From a bacterium (GTDB lineage Bacteria > Tectomicrobia > Entotheonellia > Entotheonellales > Entotheonellaceae), in contig JAPULM010000187.1 of the NCBI GenBank assembly GCA_027294925.1, positions 1-19,723 of the forward strand: 19,723 nucleotides of DNA, in the 5' to 3' direction. The translations under genes and the position numbers were made by a program. Positions 7,445-15,194 of the stretch are shown in pieces; position 1 is the stretch's first letter; each line of letters opens with the position of its first letter. The notes under the pieces are model-generated. The model worked only from the letters and a program-made list of their open reading frames with translations, had not been told where the DNA came from and ran no database searches.

Positions 7445-8662
7445 TTAAATGATCTGATCTTGCCGTAAGCGGTCGATGCTGGCAGAGGAAAGGTCAAGTA
7501 ACTCGCGTAACACGTCTGTGGTGTGTTGCCCGAGCAAAGGTGCGGGGCATCGTATTTGCCACGGGGTGCGTTGTGGACGAAACGGCGCGCCGGGCATTTG
7601 CCAGGTGCCGGCTATAGGATGGTGCGTGGCAACAAAGGCGCCGCGGGCGGCAAAGTGAGGGTCGGTGAGAACCTGCGCCGGTGTATTGACGGCAGTTCCC
7701 GGCAGGCGAGCGCGTTGGGCATGGCGCATGATCTCCTGGCGCGTGTGCTGCTGTAGCCAATGAGTAAATATGTGTCGGAATGGCTCATAATTAGCCGCTT
7801 GCAGACGGGCGGCCTCGTTGTTAAAGCGTGGATCGTCGTGTAATTCGGGCATATCTAGCATCTCTACCAAACGGTCCCACCAGCGTGGGGTACAGCGAAT
7901 GTCGACAAAACCATCCCGGCAGCGGAACACGCCGGAAGGCAGAATGCCTACCTGATGGTTGTCTTCAGGGCCCGGATTTTGTCCAGTGTATTGGTAATTG
8001 ACCAGGGCGGTCATACGTCGGTCCATCGAGCCGGCCTGGGTTTCAAACAAGGAGATATCAATATGTTGGCCAACATGGTGGCGGCGAAGGCTGAAAACGC
8101 CGGTCATGGTTGCTGCCGCCGCCATGGAGCCACCTTGATACAGGGCTAAATCGTTTGCTTGGCTAAGGGGCTCGCGCCCTGTTGCGCCGCTGCTGTACAT
8201 CTCACCGCCCATGCCGTAAAGCGTTAGGTTTTGGGCGCGCCAGTCTCGATAGGGGCCGGTTTGGCCAAAATTAGAGATTGATGTCATTAAGATACTAGGT
8301 TTGGCTATACGCAGCTGCGTATAGTCCAAGCCCAGCGCCGGCAAGACACGCGGCTGAAAGTTTTCGACAACGACATCAGCTTTGGCAACAAGTTGAAAGA
8401 GGAGTTGGCGGCCGCCTAGCGTTTTGAGATTTAGAGTCACACTCTCTTTGTTGGTATTCAAGTGCAAGAACCGGCCGCTTTTTTCCAGGTGCGGCTCATG
8501 GTTGGGAAACGGCCCGAGTTGGCGGCATGGGTCACCGCCGTCAATGCGTTCAATTTTGATCACTCGAGCACCATAATCGGCTAATAGTTTTGTACAGTAG
8601 GGACCGGCAATGTAATGGGTGAGATCCACAATGAGCAAATCGTCAAGCGCAAGTGGTGGCAT
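7445..8662 (-). CDS. CaiB/BaiF family CoA-transferase paralogue, catalytic Asp uncertain
   Basis: This is a second class III CoA-transferase, 405 residues, first gene of a two-gene leftward operon. The N-terminal hallmarks are present (DLLIVDLTHYIAGPYCTKLLADYGARVIKIE), as is ENFQPRVLPALGLDY. The start ATG at 8662 follows AGGA by five bases. At the active-site stretch the sequence reads QANDLALYQGGSMAA (about 168-182). If the glycine pair is aligned as in other members, the catalytic position falls on Ala173/Leu174, and the nearest aspartate is Asp171, two or three residues off. The protein could therefore be a non-catalytic partner of its neighbour, or the alignment could hide a small insertion. 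Family membership is sure; activity and substrate are open. Confidence 0.92.
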   Translation of the reverse strand: MPPLALDDLLIVDLTHYIAGPYCTKLLADYGARVIKIERIDGGDPCRQLGPFPNHEPHLEKSGRFLHLNTNKESVTLNLKTLGGRQLLFQLVAKADVVVENFQPRVLPALGLDYTQLRIAKPSILMTSISNFGQTGPYRDWRAQNLTLYGMGGEMYSSGATGREPLSQANDLALYQGGSMAAAATMTGVFSLRRHHVGQHIDISLFETQAGSMDRRMTALVNYQYTGQNPGPEDNHQVGILPSGVFRCRDGFVDIRCTPRWWDRLVEMLDMPELHDDPRFNNEAARLQAANYEPFRHIFTHWLQQHTRQEIMRHAQRARLPGTAVNTPAQVLTDPHFAARGAFVATHHPIAGTWQMPGAPFRPQRTPWQIRCPAPLLGQHTTDVLRELLDLSSASIDRLRQDQII

Positions 8663-9002
8663 GTGTTGTCCTAATATCTAGGGTCGCGTCGAGTATGGCC
8701 GGCGTCATTATCATAGCATAGATTGCCGGGCTATTCAGTTCTCCAAAGTTCCGCTTACGTTGCCGTGACTAGCTTCTCACTTCCCTCTTTGCGGTGCGGG
8801 CAGGTTGTCTTAAACTTGAAAAGTTGGCTGATTTTTGTTACATCAGAAGGTTGTCGCCGATGTTCCTTGCCGGGGCAGACGGGTGCGATCGGCTATACTA
8901 AGGCGCTTTGCACACAGACCAGCAAGATCAGGAGATTTTTTGTAGGGAATCGCCGCAGGATAAACGACAAACAAAAGGGTTGTCACAGATAGGCAAAAGG
9001 CG
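8663..9002. promoter_or_regulatory. Divergent intergenic region between CoA-transferase and liv operons
   Basis: These 340 bases hold no convincing gene; an open frame at 8723-8992 on the plus strand has unlikely composition. Rightward promoter candidates are TTGAAA (8816-8821) with a 17-base spacer and TACATC (8839-8844) preceded by TG, and an isolated good -10, TATACT (8894-8899), without a well spaced -35. A short inverted repeat GACAA (8966-8970) and TTGTC (8980-8984) lies just before the livH start and could affect its translation. AAAGG at 8996-9000 is the nearest ribosome-site-like sequence, unusually close to the ATG at 9003. Confidence 0.35.
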
Positions 9003-9917
9003 ATGGCATATTTTGTCCAGCAGTTCATCAACGGGGTGACGTTAGGATCGGTGTACGGCTTGATTGCCATTGGTTACACCATGGTGTATGGCATTATTGG
9101 TATGATTAATTTTGCCCACGGTGAAATTTATATGATCAGCGCCTTTATTGCCATTATTACCGTCCTTGCACTTGCCTTGATAGGCGTGACTTGGGTGCCT
9201 CTTGTGCTTGCCCTGATGCTGGTTGTGTCGATGCTTTTTACGGCGGTCTATGGCTGGGCGTTGGAGCGCATCGCGTATCGGCCGCTAAGGGGCGCCTCCC
9301 GCCTTGCGCCTCTCATCTCTGCTATCGGCATGTCGATTTTTCTGCAAAATTATGTGCAAATTTTACAGGGTGCCCGTGTAAAGCCCATGCGCCCTTTACT
9401 TTCCGGTGGGCTTGAACTGATGCGATCAGGTGATTTTATTGTGACATTGAGTTACCTGCAAATCATCATTGTGTTGTTAACCATTGTTTTGATGGTGGCC
9501 TTTTCGCTGCTCATCGGCAAGACGCGGTTGGGCCGCGCGCAGCGCGCCTGTGAGCAAGACCGTGAGATGGCCGCATTGGTCGGCGTGAATGTCAACCAGA
9601 CGATTGCGCTGGCCTTCGTGATGGGGGCTACTCTGGCCGCCGTGGCAGGTGTCATGGTGACGTTGTATTGGGGGGTAATTGATTTTTTTATCGGTTTTCT
9701 GATGGGTCTCAAAGCCTTTACCGCTGCTGTGCTCGGTGGCATTGGCTCGCTGCCGGGCGCCATGTTGGGTGGGCTCTTAATTGGTCTTATCGAAGCGTTT
9801 TGGTCTGGCTACTTTAGTGTTGAGTACAAAGACGTGGCATCCTTTGCGACATTAGTGCTCGTACTCATTTTTGCCCCATATGGCTTGCTGGGCAAGCCTG
9901 AAATTGAAAAGGTCTGA
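9003..9917 (+). CDS. livH: Branched-chain amino acid ABC transporter permease LivH
   Basis: This is an integral membrane permease of 304 residues, the usual LivH length, with about eight hydrophobic segments. The N-terminus FVQQFINGVTLGSVYGLIAI and the following GMINFAHGEIYMI stretch are hallmarks of LivH. The cytoplasmic loop with GRAQRACEQDREMAALVGVN is the coupling segment that contacts the ATPases, and AAVLGGIGSLPGAMLGG is the conserved late motif. It pairs with LivM to form the translocation channel. It is the first gene of a six-gene operon, with LivM starting three bases after its stop. The ATG at 9003 matches the family start, although its ribosome site is weak. Confidence 0.97.
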   Translation: MAYFVQQFINGVTLGSVYGLIAIGYTMVYGIIGMINFAHGEIYMISAFIAIITVLALALIGVTWVPLVLALMLVVSMLFTAVYGWALERIAYRPLRGASRLAPLISAIGMSIFLQNYVQILQGARVKPMRPLLSGGLELMRSGDFIVTLSYLQIIIVLLTIVLMVAFSLLIGKTRLGRAQRACEQDREMAALVGVNVNQTIALAFVMGATLAAVAGVMVTLYWGVIDFFIGFLMGLKAFTAAVLGGIGSLPGAMLGGLLIGLIEAFWSGYFSVEYKDVASFATLVLVLIFAPYGLLGKPEIEKV

Positions 9918-9920
9918 GCG

Positions 9921-11240
9921 ATGGCCAAACCGGCGTTGCCAATGCCTAAACATACCAACCTTGCTGTCGCCTGCAGGGAATCCGGCTTTGTCGCTTTTGT
10001 TACCCTGCTTCTGGCCTTGCCCCTGGCAGGTTTTGAGACGGTTGGTGCGACCGAAGGACTCGCCCTTAAGTTTCGCCCCCTGTTTGTCGTCATACCCGTG
10101 ATCGTTGTTTTTGCCGGGCGTTTCATTCTTGTCTTGTTACGCAATCGACGACGGCCGGGCAACCGTCGCCTAAGCGCTGCAAGCGTCCTGGACCGCATCG
10201 CGCGGGGCGTCTCGTCTAATGCGACCTACATCGCGCCGATTGCTCTCCTGCTGGCCATTGCCTTGCCGTTTATGCCGTTTTCGAACCGTTATCTTATTGA
10301 TACCGCCACCACGGTGCTGATTTATGTCATGCTGGGTTGGGGACTCAATATCGTGGTGGGCCTGGCAGGGCTATTGGACCTGGGCTATGTCGCGTTTTAT
10401 GCCATGGGGGCGTATTCATATGCCCTACTGGCAACGCATTTTAGCTGGTCGTTCTGGACTTGCTTACCACTGGCTGGTTTGTTTGCCGCGATGACCGGAG
10501 TACTCCTGGGTTTCCCGGTACTACGGCTACGGGGGGATTATCTGGCGATTGTGACACTTGGTTTTGGTGAAATTATTCGTCTTGTTTTACTCAACTGGTA
10601 CGTCGTGACCAATGGGCCCGACGGGATTTCCAGAATCCCCCGGCCGAGCTTTTTCGGCCTTGAGTTCACGCGCCGGCCGGCCGAGGGGGTGACGGCATTT
10701 CATGAATTTTTTGGCATCTCTTATGCCGGTGAGCACCGGGTAATTTTCTTATATTTTCTGATCTTGGTTTTGGTGTTATTTACCAATGCGTTCACCCAAC
10801 GTATTCGTAAATTGCCCATTGGACGTGCTTGGGAGGCGTTGCGAGAAGATGAGATTGCGTGCCGCTCGCTGGGTATTAACCCGCGTAACACCAAGCTTAC
10901 AGCATTCGGCCTCGGTGCGATGTTTGGCGGTTTTGCCGGCGCTTTTTTTGCCACCCGGCAGGGGTTTATCAGCCCGGAGAGTTTCACCTTTATTGAATCG
11001 GCTATTATTCTGGCTATCGTTGTTCTCGGCGGCATGGGAAGTCAGGTGGGGGTGGTTCTCGCTGCCGCGCTGCTGATTGTGCTGCCCGAACTGGGTCGTG
11101 CCCTGGCGCAGTTCCGTATGTTAGCTTTTGGGGGAGCGATGGTCGCTATTATGGTTTGGCGACCTGGCGGGTTGTTGGCGTATCGTGAACCCACGGTGCG
11201 TTTGCATGACGCGTCTTGTGATGTTAGAGGTGAGGAATGA
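9921..11240 (+). CDS. livM: Branched-chain amino acid ABC transporter permease LivM
   Basis: This is the second permease subunit, 439 residues. The first 120 residues are an extension with two or three hydrophobic segments (for example [16 protein letters not shown] and [18 protein letters not shown]), as in the long LivM proteins of proteobacteria. The LivM core follows, with [48 protein letters not shown], the coupling loop around [20 protein letters not shown], and [11 protein letters not shown]. It starts three bases after livH and its last codons overlap livG by four bases, so translation is coupled. The tail after GGLLAYREP is short and polar. Confidence 0.97.
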   Translation: MAKPALPMPKHTNLAVACRESGFVAFVTLLLALPLAGFETVGATEGLALKFRPLFVVIPVIVVFAGRFILVLLRNRRRPGNRRLSAASVLDRIARGVSSNATYIAPIALLLAIALPFMPFSNRYLIDTATTVLIYVMLGWGLNIVVGLAGLLDLGYVAFYAMGAYSYALLATHFSWSFWTCLPLAGLFAAMTGVLLGFPVLRLRGDYLAIVTLGFGEIIRLVLLNWYVVTNGPDGISRIPRPSFFGLEFTRRPAEGVTAFHEFFGISYAGEHRVIFLYFLILVLVLFTNAFTQRIRKLPIGRAWEALREDEIACRSLGINPRNTKLTAFGLGAMFGGFAGAFFATRQGFISPESFTFIESAIILAIVVLGGMGSQVGVVLAAALLIVLPELGRALAQFRMLAFGGAMVAIMVWRPGGLLAYREPTVRLHDASCDVRGEE

Positions 11241-12118
11241 GGCCGAGCACCATGTCACAGTCGACTGCCGATGACACCTTGCTGACCGTCGAGCATATGA
11301 CGATGCAGTTTGGCGGCCTGGTAGCTATTAGTGATCTTTCGTTTACCGCCAACGCACGTGAGATTACGGCGATTATTGGTCCAAATGGCGCCGGCAAGAC
11401 AACGGTGTTCAATTGTCTGACCGGTTTTTACCGGCCGACAGTGGGGCGTTTAACGTTGCATCATCCGCGTGGGCCGATGTTGCTTGAGCAAATGGAAGGG
11501 TTTCGCATTGCGCAGCATGCCGGCGTCGTACGTACCTTCCAGAATATCCGCTTGTTTGCCAAGATGACCGTTTTGGAAAATTTGATCGTTGCGCAGCATA
11601 ACCAGCTTATGCGCGCCTCGCTGTATACGGTCGCCGGGCTTTTGGGGCTGCCGCGCTACCGCCGTGCTGAGCGCGCAGCGCTTGCCACCGCCCGCTACTG
11701 GCTTGAACGGGTGCAACTGGTCGAGTTTGCCGATCGGCAGGCCGGTAATTTGCCGTATGGCGCGCAGCGCCGCTTAGAGATTGCCCGCTGCATGTGTACC
11801 GATCCGTTTTTGCTCTGTCTTGACGAACCGGCGGCCGGCCTCAATCCCCGCGAATCGGCCGAACTCAACGCGCTTTTATGTGACATTCGTGATGGGCAAG
11901 GCATTGGATTGTTGCTCATTGAGCATGATATGAACGTTGTAATGGAAATTTCCGATCACATCGTTGTCTTAGATTACGGACGTAAAATCGCCGATGGTCT
12001 ACCAGCCGCAGTGCGTGCCGACCCTACGGTGATTAAGGCCTATCTCGGCGAAGAAGAAGCGGAAGAATTGCCTCCTGAGGTTGCCGAAGCCCTACGTGCT
12101 GCACGAGAACGGTCATGA
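11237..12118 (+). CDS. livG: Branched-chain amino acid ABC transporter ATPase LivG
   Basis: This is one of two ATPase subunits of the importer, 293 residues. Walker A GPNGAGKT is at about 48-55, the Q-loop is in [11 protein letters not shown], the signature is the LivG variant [11 protein letters not shown] instead of LSGGQ, Walker B is [13 protein letters not shown], and the switch histidine is in [12 protein letters not shown]. The ATG at 11237 overlaps the livM stop as ATGA and is preceded by GAGGTGAGGA; an ATG at 11252 is also possible. The C-terminal YLGEEE followed by an acidic tail is typical. LivG-type ATPases carry the extra C-terminal helix region seen here. Confidence 0.96.
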   Translation: MRPSTMSQSTADDTLLTVEHMTMQFGGLVAISDLSFTANAREITAIIGPNGAGKTTVFNCLTGFYRPTVGRLTLHHPRGPMLLEQMEGFRIAQHAGVVRTFQNIRLFAKMTVLENLIVAQHNQLMRASLYTVAGLLGLPRYRRAERAALATARYWLERVQLVEFADRQAGNLPYGAQRRLEIARCMCTDPFLLCLDEPAAGLNPRESAELNALLCDIRDGQGIGLLLIEHDMNVVMEISDHIVVLDYGRKIADGLPAAVRADPTVIKAYLGEEEAEELPPEVAEALRAARERS

Positions 12119-12129
12119 TGGAGGAAGGC

Positions 12130-12873
12130 ATGCTAAGCGTACAAGGCGTCCATACATTTTATGGCCAGATCGAGGCGCTCAAGGGGGTTGACATCGAAGT
12201 CAATGCGGGTGAGATTGTCACCCTCATCGGTGCCAATGGGGCTGGCAAATCGACCCTGTTGATGACCATTTGCGGCAATCCACGGGCGGCTCGTGGCGGC
12301 ATTTATTTCGATGGTGAAGACATTACGCAACTTCCGACCCATGAGATTGTGCAGCGTGGGGTCGCGCTAGCGCCAGAGGGACGTCGGATATTCTCGCGCA
12401 TGAGCGTGATGGAAAATTTGCAGATGGGGGCGCTAACGGCTGAGGAAACGCACTTTACGGCTGATGTCGAGCGGGTGTTTCGTCTTTTTCCTCTTCTGAA
12501 GGATCGTCGATATCAGCGGGGCGGTACCTTGTCCGGCGGGGAACAACAGATGCTCGCCATCGGTCGCGCCTTGATGAGTCGGCCTAAGCTATTGTTGCTT
12601 GATGAACCGTCTCTAGGGCTCGCCCCATTGATCGTCAAGCAGCTTTTTGCGGTGATTAAAGCGATCAATGAACGCGACAAAGTTACCGTTTTTCTGGTTG
12701 AGCAAAATGCTTACCACGCGCTACGTTTGGCCCATCGCGGTTATGTGATGGCGATCGGCGAGGTGGTGATGTCGGGTGCAGGGGCTGAATTGTTGGCTGA
12801 CCCCCGTATTCATGCGGCTTATCTCGAAGGCGGGCGGCGAGGGGAAGACGCCGGGCAGGAGGGGCGCAGGTAA
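12130..12873 (+). CDS. livF: Branched-chain amino acid ABC transporter ATPase LivF
   Basis: This is the second ATPase subunit, about 247 residues. Walker A GANGAGKS is at about 34-41, then PEGRRIFSRMSVMENLQMGA, the signature LSGGEQQMLAIGRAL (near 134), Walker B LLLLDEPSLGLAP and the LivF-type FLVEQNAYHAL. I chose the ATG at 12130 because GGAGG at 12120-12124 sits five bases upstream and the family's N-terminus begins there; ATGs at 12115 and 12118 overlap the livG stop and would add a few residues. The C-terminus past YLEGG is a short, charged, glycine- and arginine-rich tail not usual for the family. The next gene starts one base after the stop. Confidence 0.96.
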   Translation: MLSVQGVHTFYGQIEALKGVDIEVNAGEIVTLIGANGAGKSTLLMTICGNPRAARGGIYFDGEDITQLPTHEIVQRGVALAPEGRRIFSRMSVMENLQMGALTAEETHFTADVERVFRLFPLLKDRRYQRGGTLSGGEQQMLAIGRALMSRPKLLLLDEPSLGLAPLIVKQLFAVIKAINERDKVTVFLVEQNAYHALRLAHRGYVMAIGEVVMSGAGAELLADPRIHAAYLEGGRRGEDAGQEGRR

Positions 12874-12874
12874 C

Positions 12875-13225
12875 ATGCTGGAACAGGTGCTGGGTTCGTC
12901 CGTTACCGTCTTTCTTGGCGTGACGGCGGTAATGTTCGGCGGAACATCTTGGATGACCGGGCGGGCGCTTGCCATGACCTGGAAATCGTTCTGGTTTGCC
13001 TTGCCTTATAGCGTGTTTTTGGGGCTGGGAGCTCGCTTTCTTACCTATGCGTTGTTCGACGGTCAACTCCTATCATGGCGCGGGTATGGTATGTCTACCG
13101 GCGTCATATGGCTCATGATGCTGATTGCGTATCGTCTCTATCATGCTCGTCAGATGGTTCAGCAGTATCCCTGGCTGTATGAACAGCGGGGGCTTTTTGC
13201 CTGGCGCGACAAGCGTCAGGGGTAG
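12875..13225 (+). CDS. Small membrane protein, DUF6867 type, in the liv operon
   Basis: This is a protein of 116 residues with about three hydrophobic segments: SSVTVFLGVTAVMFGG, then FALPYSVFLGLGARFLTYALF, then GVIWLMMLIAYRLY. It ends with the pattern QMVQQYPWLYEQRGLFAWRDK, which I recall as the conserved end of the DUF6867 family found inside liv operons of Alphaproteobacteria. The ATG at 12875 lies one base after the livF stop with AGGAGGGG upstream. An upstream in-frame ATG at 12776 inside livF is not needed. The function is unknown. Position suggests an accessory subunit or assembly factor of this transporter. Confidence 0.8.
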   Translation: MLEQVLGSSVTVFLGVTAVMFGGTSWMTGRALAMTWKSFWFALPYSVFLGLGARFLTYALFDGQLLSWRGYGMSTGVIWLMMLIAYRLYHARQMVQQYPWLYEQRGLFAWRDKRQG

Positions 13226-13268
13226 GTGGTCAAATTAATCCCTTTTATGGACATGAGGAGGTCATAGG

Positions 13269-14372
13269 ATGAGAAAGATTGCGATAACCCTTTTTGCTTT
13301 TGGGCTTGCTGCAATGGTTGGACTCCGTACCGTTGAGGCTGACATTAAGATTGCCACGGCAGGGCCGATGACCGGTCAATATGCCTCCTTTGGACAGCAA
13401 ATGCGGGCGGGTGCCGAGATGGCGGTGAAGGATATCAATGCTGCCGGTGGTGTGTTGGGGCAAAAATTAGACTTAGAGATCGGTGATGACGCCTGCGATC
13501 CTAAACAGGCCGTAGCAGTGGCCAATCAGATGGTTAACAAGGGTGTGGTGTTTATGGCCGGTCATTTCTGCTCCGGCTCTTCCATTCCAGCCTCGGCGGT
13601 GTATGACGAGGAAGGCATTTTACAGATTTCACCTGCCTCAACCAATCCCAAATTGACCGATGAAGGCGGACCTGGTGTCTTCCGGGTGTGCGGTCGTGAC
13701 GATCAACAGGGCATGGTGGCGGGGGATTATATCGCCAAGCGATTTGCTACCGCCAACATTGCCATCCTACATGATAAAACGGCTTACGGCAAAGGATTAG
13801 CTGATGAGACGCGTAAGCAGCTCAACAAGCGCGGTGTGCGTGCAACGATGTACGAAGCCTACAGTGCAGGTGAGAAAGACTATTCGGCGTTGGTCTCGAA
13901 GATGAAGCTGAATGACATTGGTGTCATCTATATTGGGGGATATCATACCGAGGCTGGTTTGATCCTACGGCAGTCGCGCGACCAGGGTCTGAAGGCGCAA
14001 CTCATATCCGGCGACGCATTGGTGACGCAGGAATTTTGGCAAATCACCGGTGATATTGGCGAAGGGACGCTGATGACTTTCAGCCCTGACCCGCGTAAGA
14101 ACCCTGAAGCCGCCCCGGTTGTGAAACGCTTTCGTGACGCCGGTATTGAGCCGGAAGGGTATGTCTTGTATACCTATGCCGCGATCCAGGCTTGGGCGCA
14201 AGCGGCTCAACAGAGTGGTACGACAGACTTTGACAAGATGGTCAAGACACTGCACAATGGTAAATTTAGCACGGTGCTAGGCAATATTGGCTTTGACCAA
14301 AAAGGCGATGTCAAGGCCCCTGGTTATGTGTTCTATGAGTGGCACAACGGTTCCTACGATTACGTCAAGTAA
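13269..14372 (+). CDS. livJ: Branched-chain amino acid ABC transporter substrate-binding protein
   Basis: This is a periplasmic type I binding protein of 367 residues that captures the substrate for LivHM. A signal peptide of about 24 residues ends at VEA before DIKIATAGPMTGQYASFGQQ. Cys76 and Cys101 are placed like the conserved disulfide of LivJ/LivK proteins. Further family segments are AVKDINAAGGVLG, ISPASTNPKLTD, the VFRVCGRDDQQG stretch, and YGKGLADE. The start has a strong AGGAGG site eight bases upstream. There are 43 bases after the DUF6867 gene, and the operon ends at a hairpin just downstream. Leucine, isoleucine and valine are the default guess. Relatives bind other amino acids, amides or aromatic acids, so the ligand is not certain. 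livK is an equally good name. Confidence 0.95.
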   Translation: MRKIAITLFAFGLAAMVGLRTVEADIKIATAGPMTGQYASFGQQMRAGAEMAVKDINAAGGVLGQKLDLEIGDDACDPKQAVAVANQMVNKGVVFMAGHFCSGSSIPASAVYDEEGILQISPASTNPKLTDEGGPGVFRVCGRDDQQGMVAGDYIAKRFATANIAILHDKTAYGKGLADETRKQLNKRGVRATMYEAYSAGEKDYSALVSKMKLNDIGVIYIGGYHTEAGLILRQSRDQGLKAQLISGDALVTQEFWQITGDIGEGTLMTFSPDPRKNPEAAPVVKRFRDAGIEPEGYVLYTYAAIQAWAQAAQQSGTTDFDKMVKTLHNGKFSTVLGNIGFDQKGDVKAPGYVFYEWHNGSYDYVK

Positions 14373-14386
14373 GTCATCTCTATGCT

Positions 14387-14428
14387 CTGCTTCCCCTGTT
14401 GGCGAAGAGGGGAAGCAGCCTCTTTATT
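14387..14428 (+). terminator. Rho-independent terminator of the liv operon
   Basis: Arms CTGCTTCCCCT (14387-14397) and AGGGGAAGCAG (14408-14418) pair perfectly over 11 bp around a 10-base loop. A pyrimidine tail CCTCTTTATT follows. It starts 14 bases after the binding-protein stop. Confidence 0.75.
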
Positions 14429-14459
14429 CCCCTGGTGCGAAGGGGAAATAGGGGGGAGG
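14427..14459. repeat. Second small hairpin and G-rich tail, intergenic-repeat-like
   Basis: TTCCCCT (14427-14433) and AGGGGAA (14441-14447) pair around a seven-base loop, followed by ATAGGGGGGAGGG. This form, a C/G-rich hairpin with a G-rich flank, resembles the dispersed intergenic palindromes common in many proteobacteria and cyanobacteria. Its core nearly repeats the terminator stem next to it (TTCCCCT and AGGGGAA occur in both). Copy number in the genome cannot be seen from here. Confidence 0.4.
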
Positions 14460-14502
14460 GTTCTCTTAATTGCGGTGCGCAGCACTTAGGAAAGATCACC
14501 AC

Positions 14503-15093
14503 ATGGACCCGGTGGCGGAAATTATCGCCGCCCGCCAGGCGGCACGGCAGCAGCAGGACCCGTATGTCGATGTGTGCATGATCGCCACCGTAACGGCAGC
14601 AGGAAGACCGGAGGTGCGGGCAATTTCGTTACGCGATATCGACCCCGAAGGGTTTGGTTTGCTGCTTAACATGACCAGCCCCAAGTGGCAACAATTATCG
14701 ATTGGTGGCCAGTGCTCTCTGCATCTGCTCTGGTCGACGATTCGTCGGCAGTACCGTGTGTATGGTCGTCTTGAGCCCATGCCGTCCGAACGGCTGCAGC
14801 GGTATTGGAATCGTAAGGGGCATGCCTCGCGCTTACTCGAACACTATTATGAGACGTTTCACGCCCAGAGTCAGCCGATACCCTCCCGAGCCTACTTGCT
14901 GGAAGGTATGGCAGAGCTTAAACGGCGTTATCCGGATGAAGATACGATACCCGTTGCGGACACCTTACGTGGCGTCTATCTGTATCCGACCGAGATCGAC
15001 GTCTGGCACGGTTCACCTGAAGATCGCTTGCACGATCGGCGATTGTTTACCCGCACCGAGAATGGCTGGTCGTTTACCACGCTAGTGCCATAA
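14503..15093 (+). CDS. Pyridoxamine 5'-phosphate oxidase-like flavoprotein (PdxH-like)
   Basis: This is a PNPOx-fold, FMN-binding protein of 196 residues. The split barrel begins with VDVCMIATVTAAGRPEVRAISLRD, followed by SPKWQQLSIGGQCSLHLLW and QYRVYGRLEPM. The dimerisation end carries SQPIPSRAYLLEGM, IDVWHGSPEDRLHDR and the terminal FTTLVP. The RLHDR element and the VWHG turn correspond to PdxH's RLHDR and WQG/WHG substrate-binding segments. PdxH would oxidise pyridoxine or pyridoxamine phosphate to pyridoxal phosphate. The middle is more diverged than a typical PdxH, so a related FMN oxidoreductase is possible. The start ATG has AGGAAAG upstream. It follows the liv terminator and so is probably transcribed separately; no clear promoter was found. 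Confidence 0.8.
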   Translation: MDPVAEIIAARQAARQQQDPYVDVCMIATVTAAGRPEVRAISLRDIDPEGFGLLLNMTSPKWQQLSIGGQCSLHLLWSTIRRQYRVYGRLEPMPSERLQRYWNRKGHASRLLEHYYETFHAQSQPIPSRAYLLEGMAELKRRYPDEDTIPVADTLRGVYLYPTEIDVWHGSPEDRLHDRRLFTRTENGWSFTTLVP

Positions 15094-15194
15094 TCCACTC
15101 CGCAACACATCCAGCTGGCTACTTTTACCAGAGCATGTTAGGATGCTGAAACGTGTGTGGGTGTCATGACGCTATAGTAAGAGGGGGTTAAACG

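Noticed and set aside
8723..8992. 89-aa frame between the divergent operons
   Set aside because: Odd composition, no ribosome site, overlaps the likely liv promoter region.
15132..15180. Hairpin AGCAT/ATGCT and TATAGT as promoter of the cyclase gene
   Set aside because: The stem is five bp, there is no matching -35, and the predicted start would fall inside the ribosome site.
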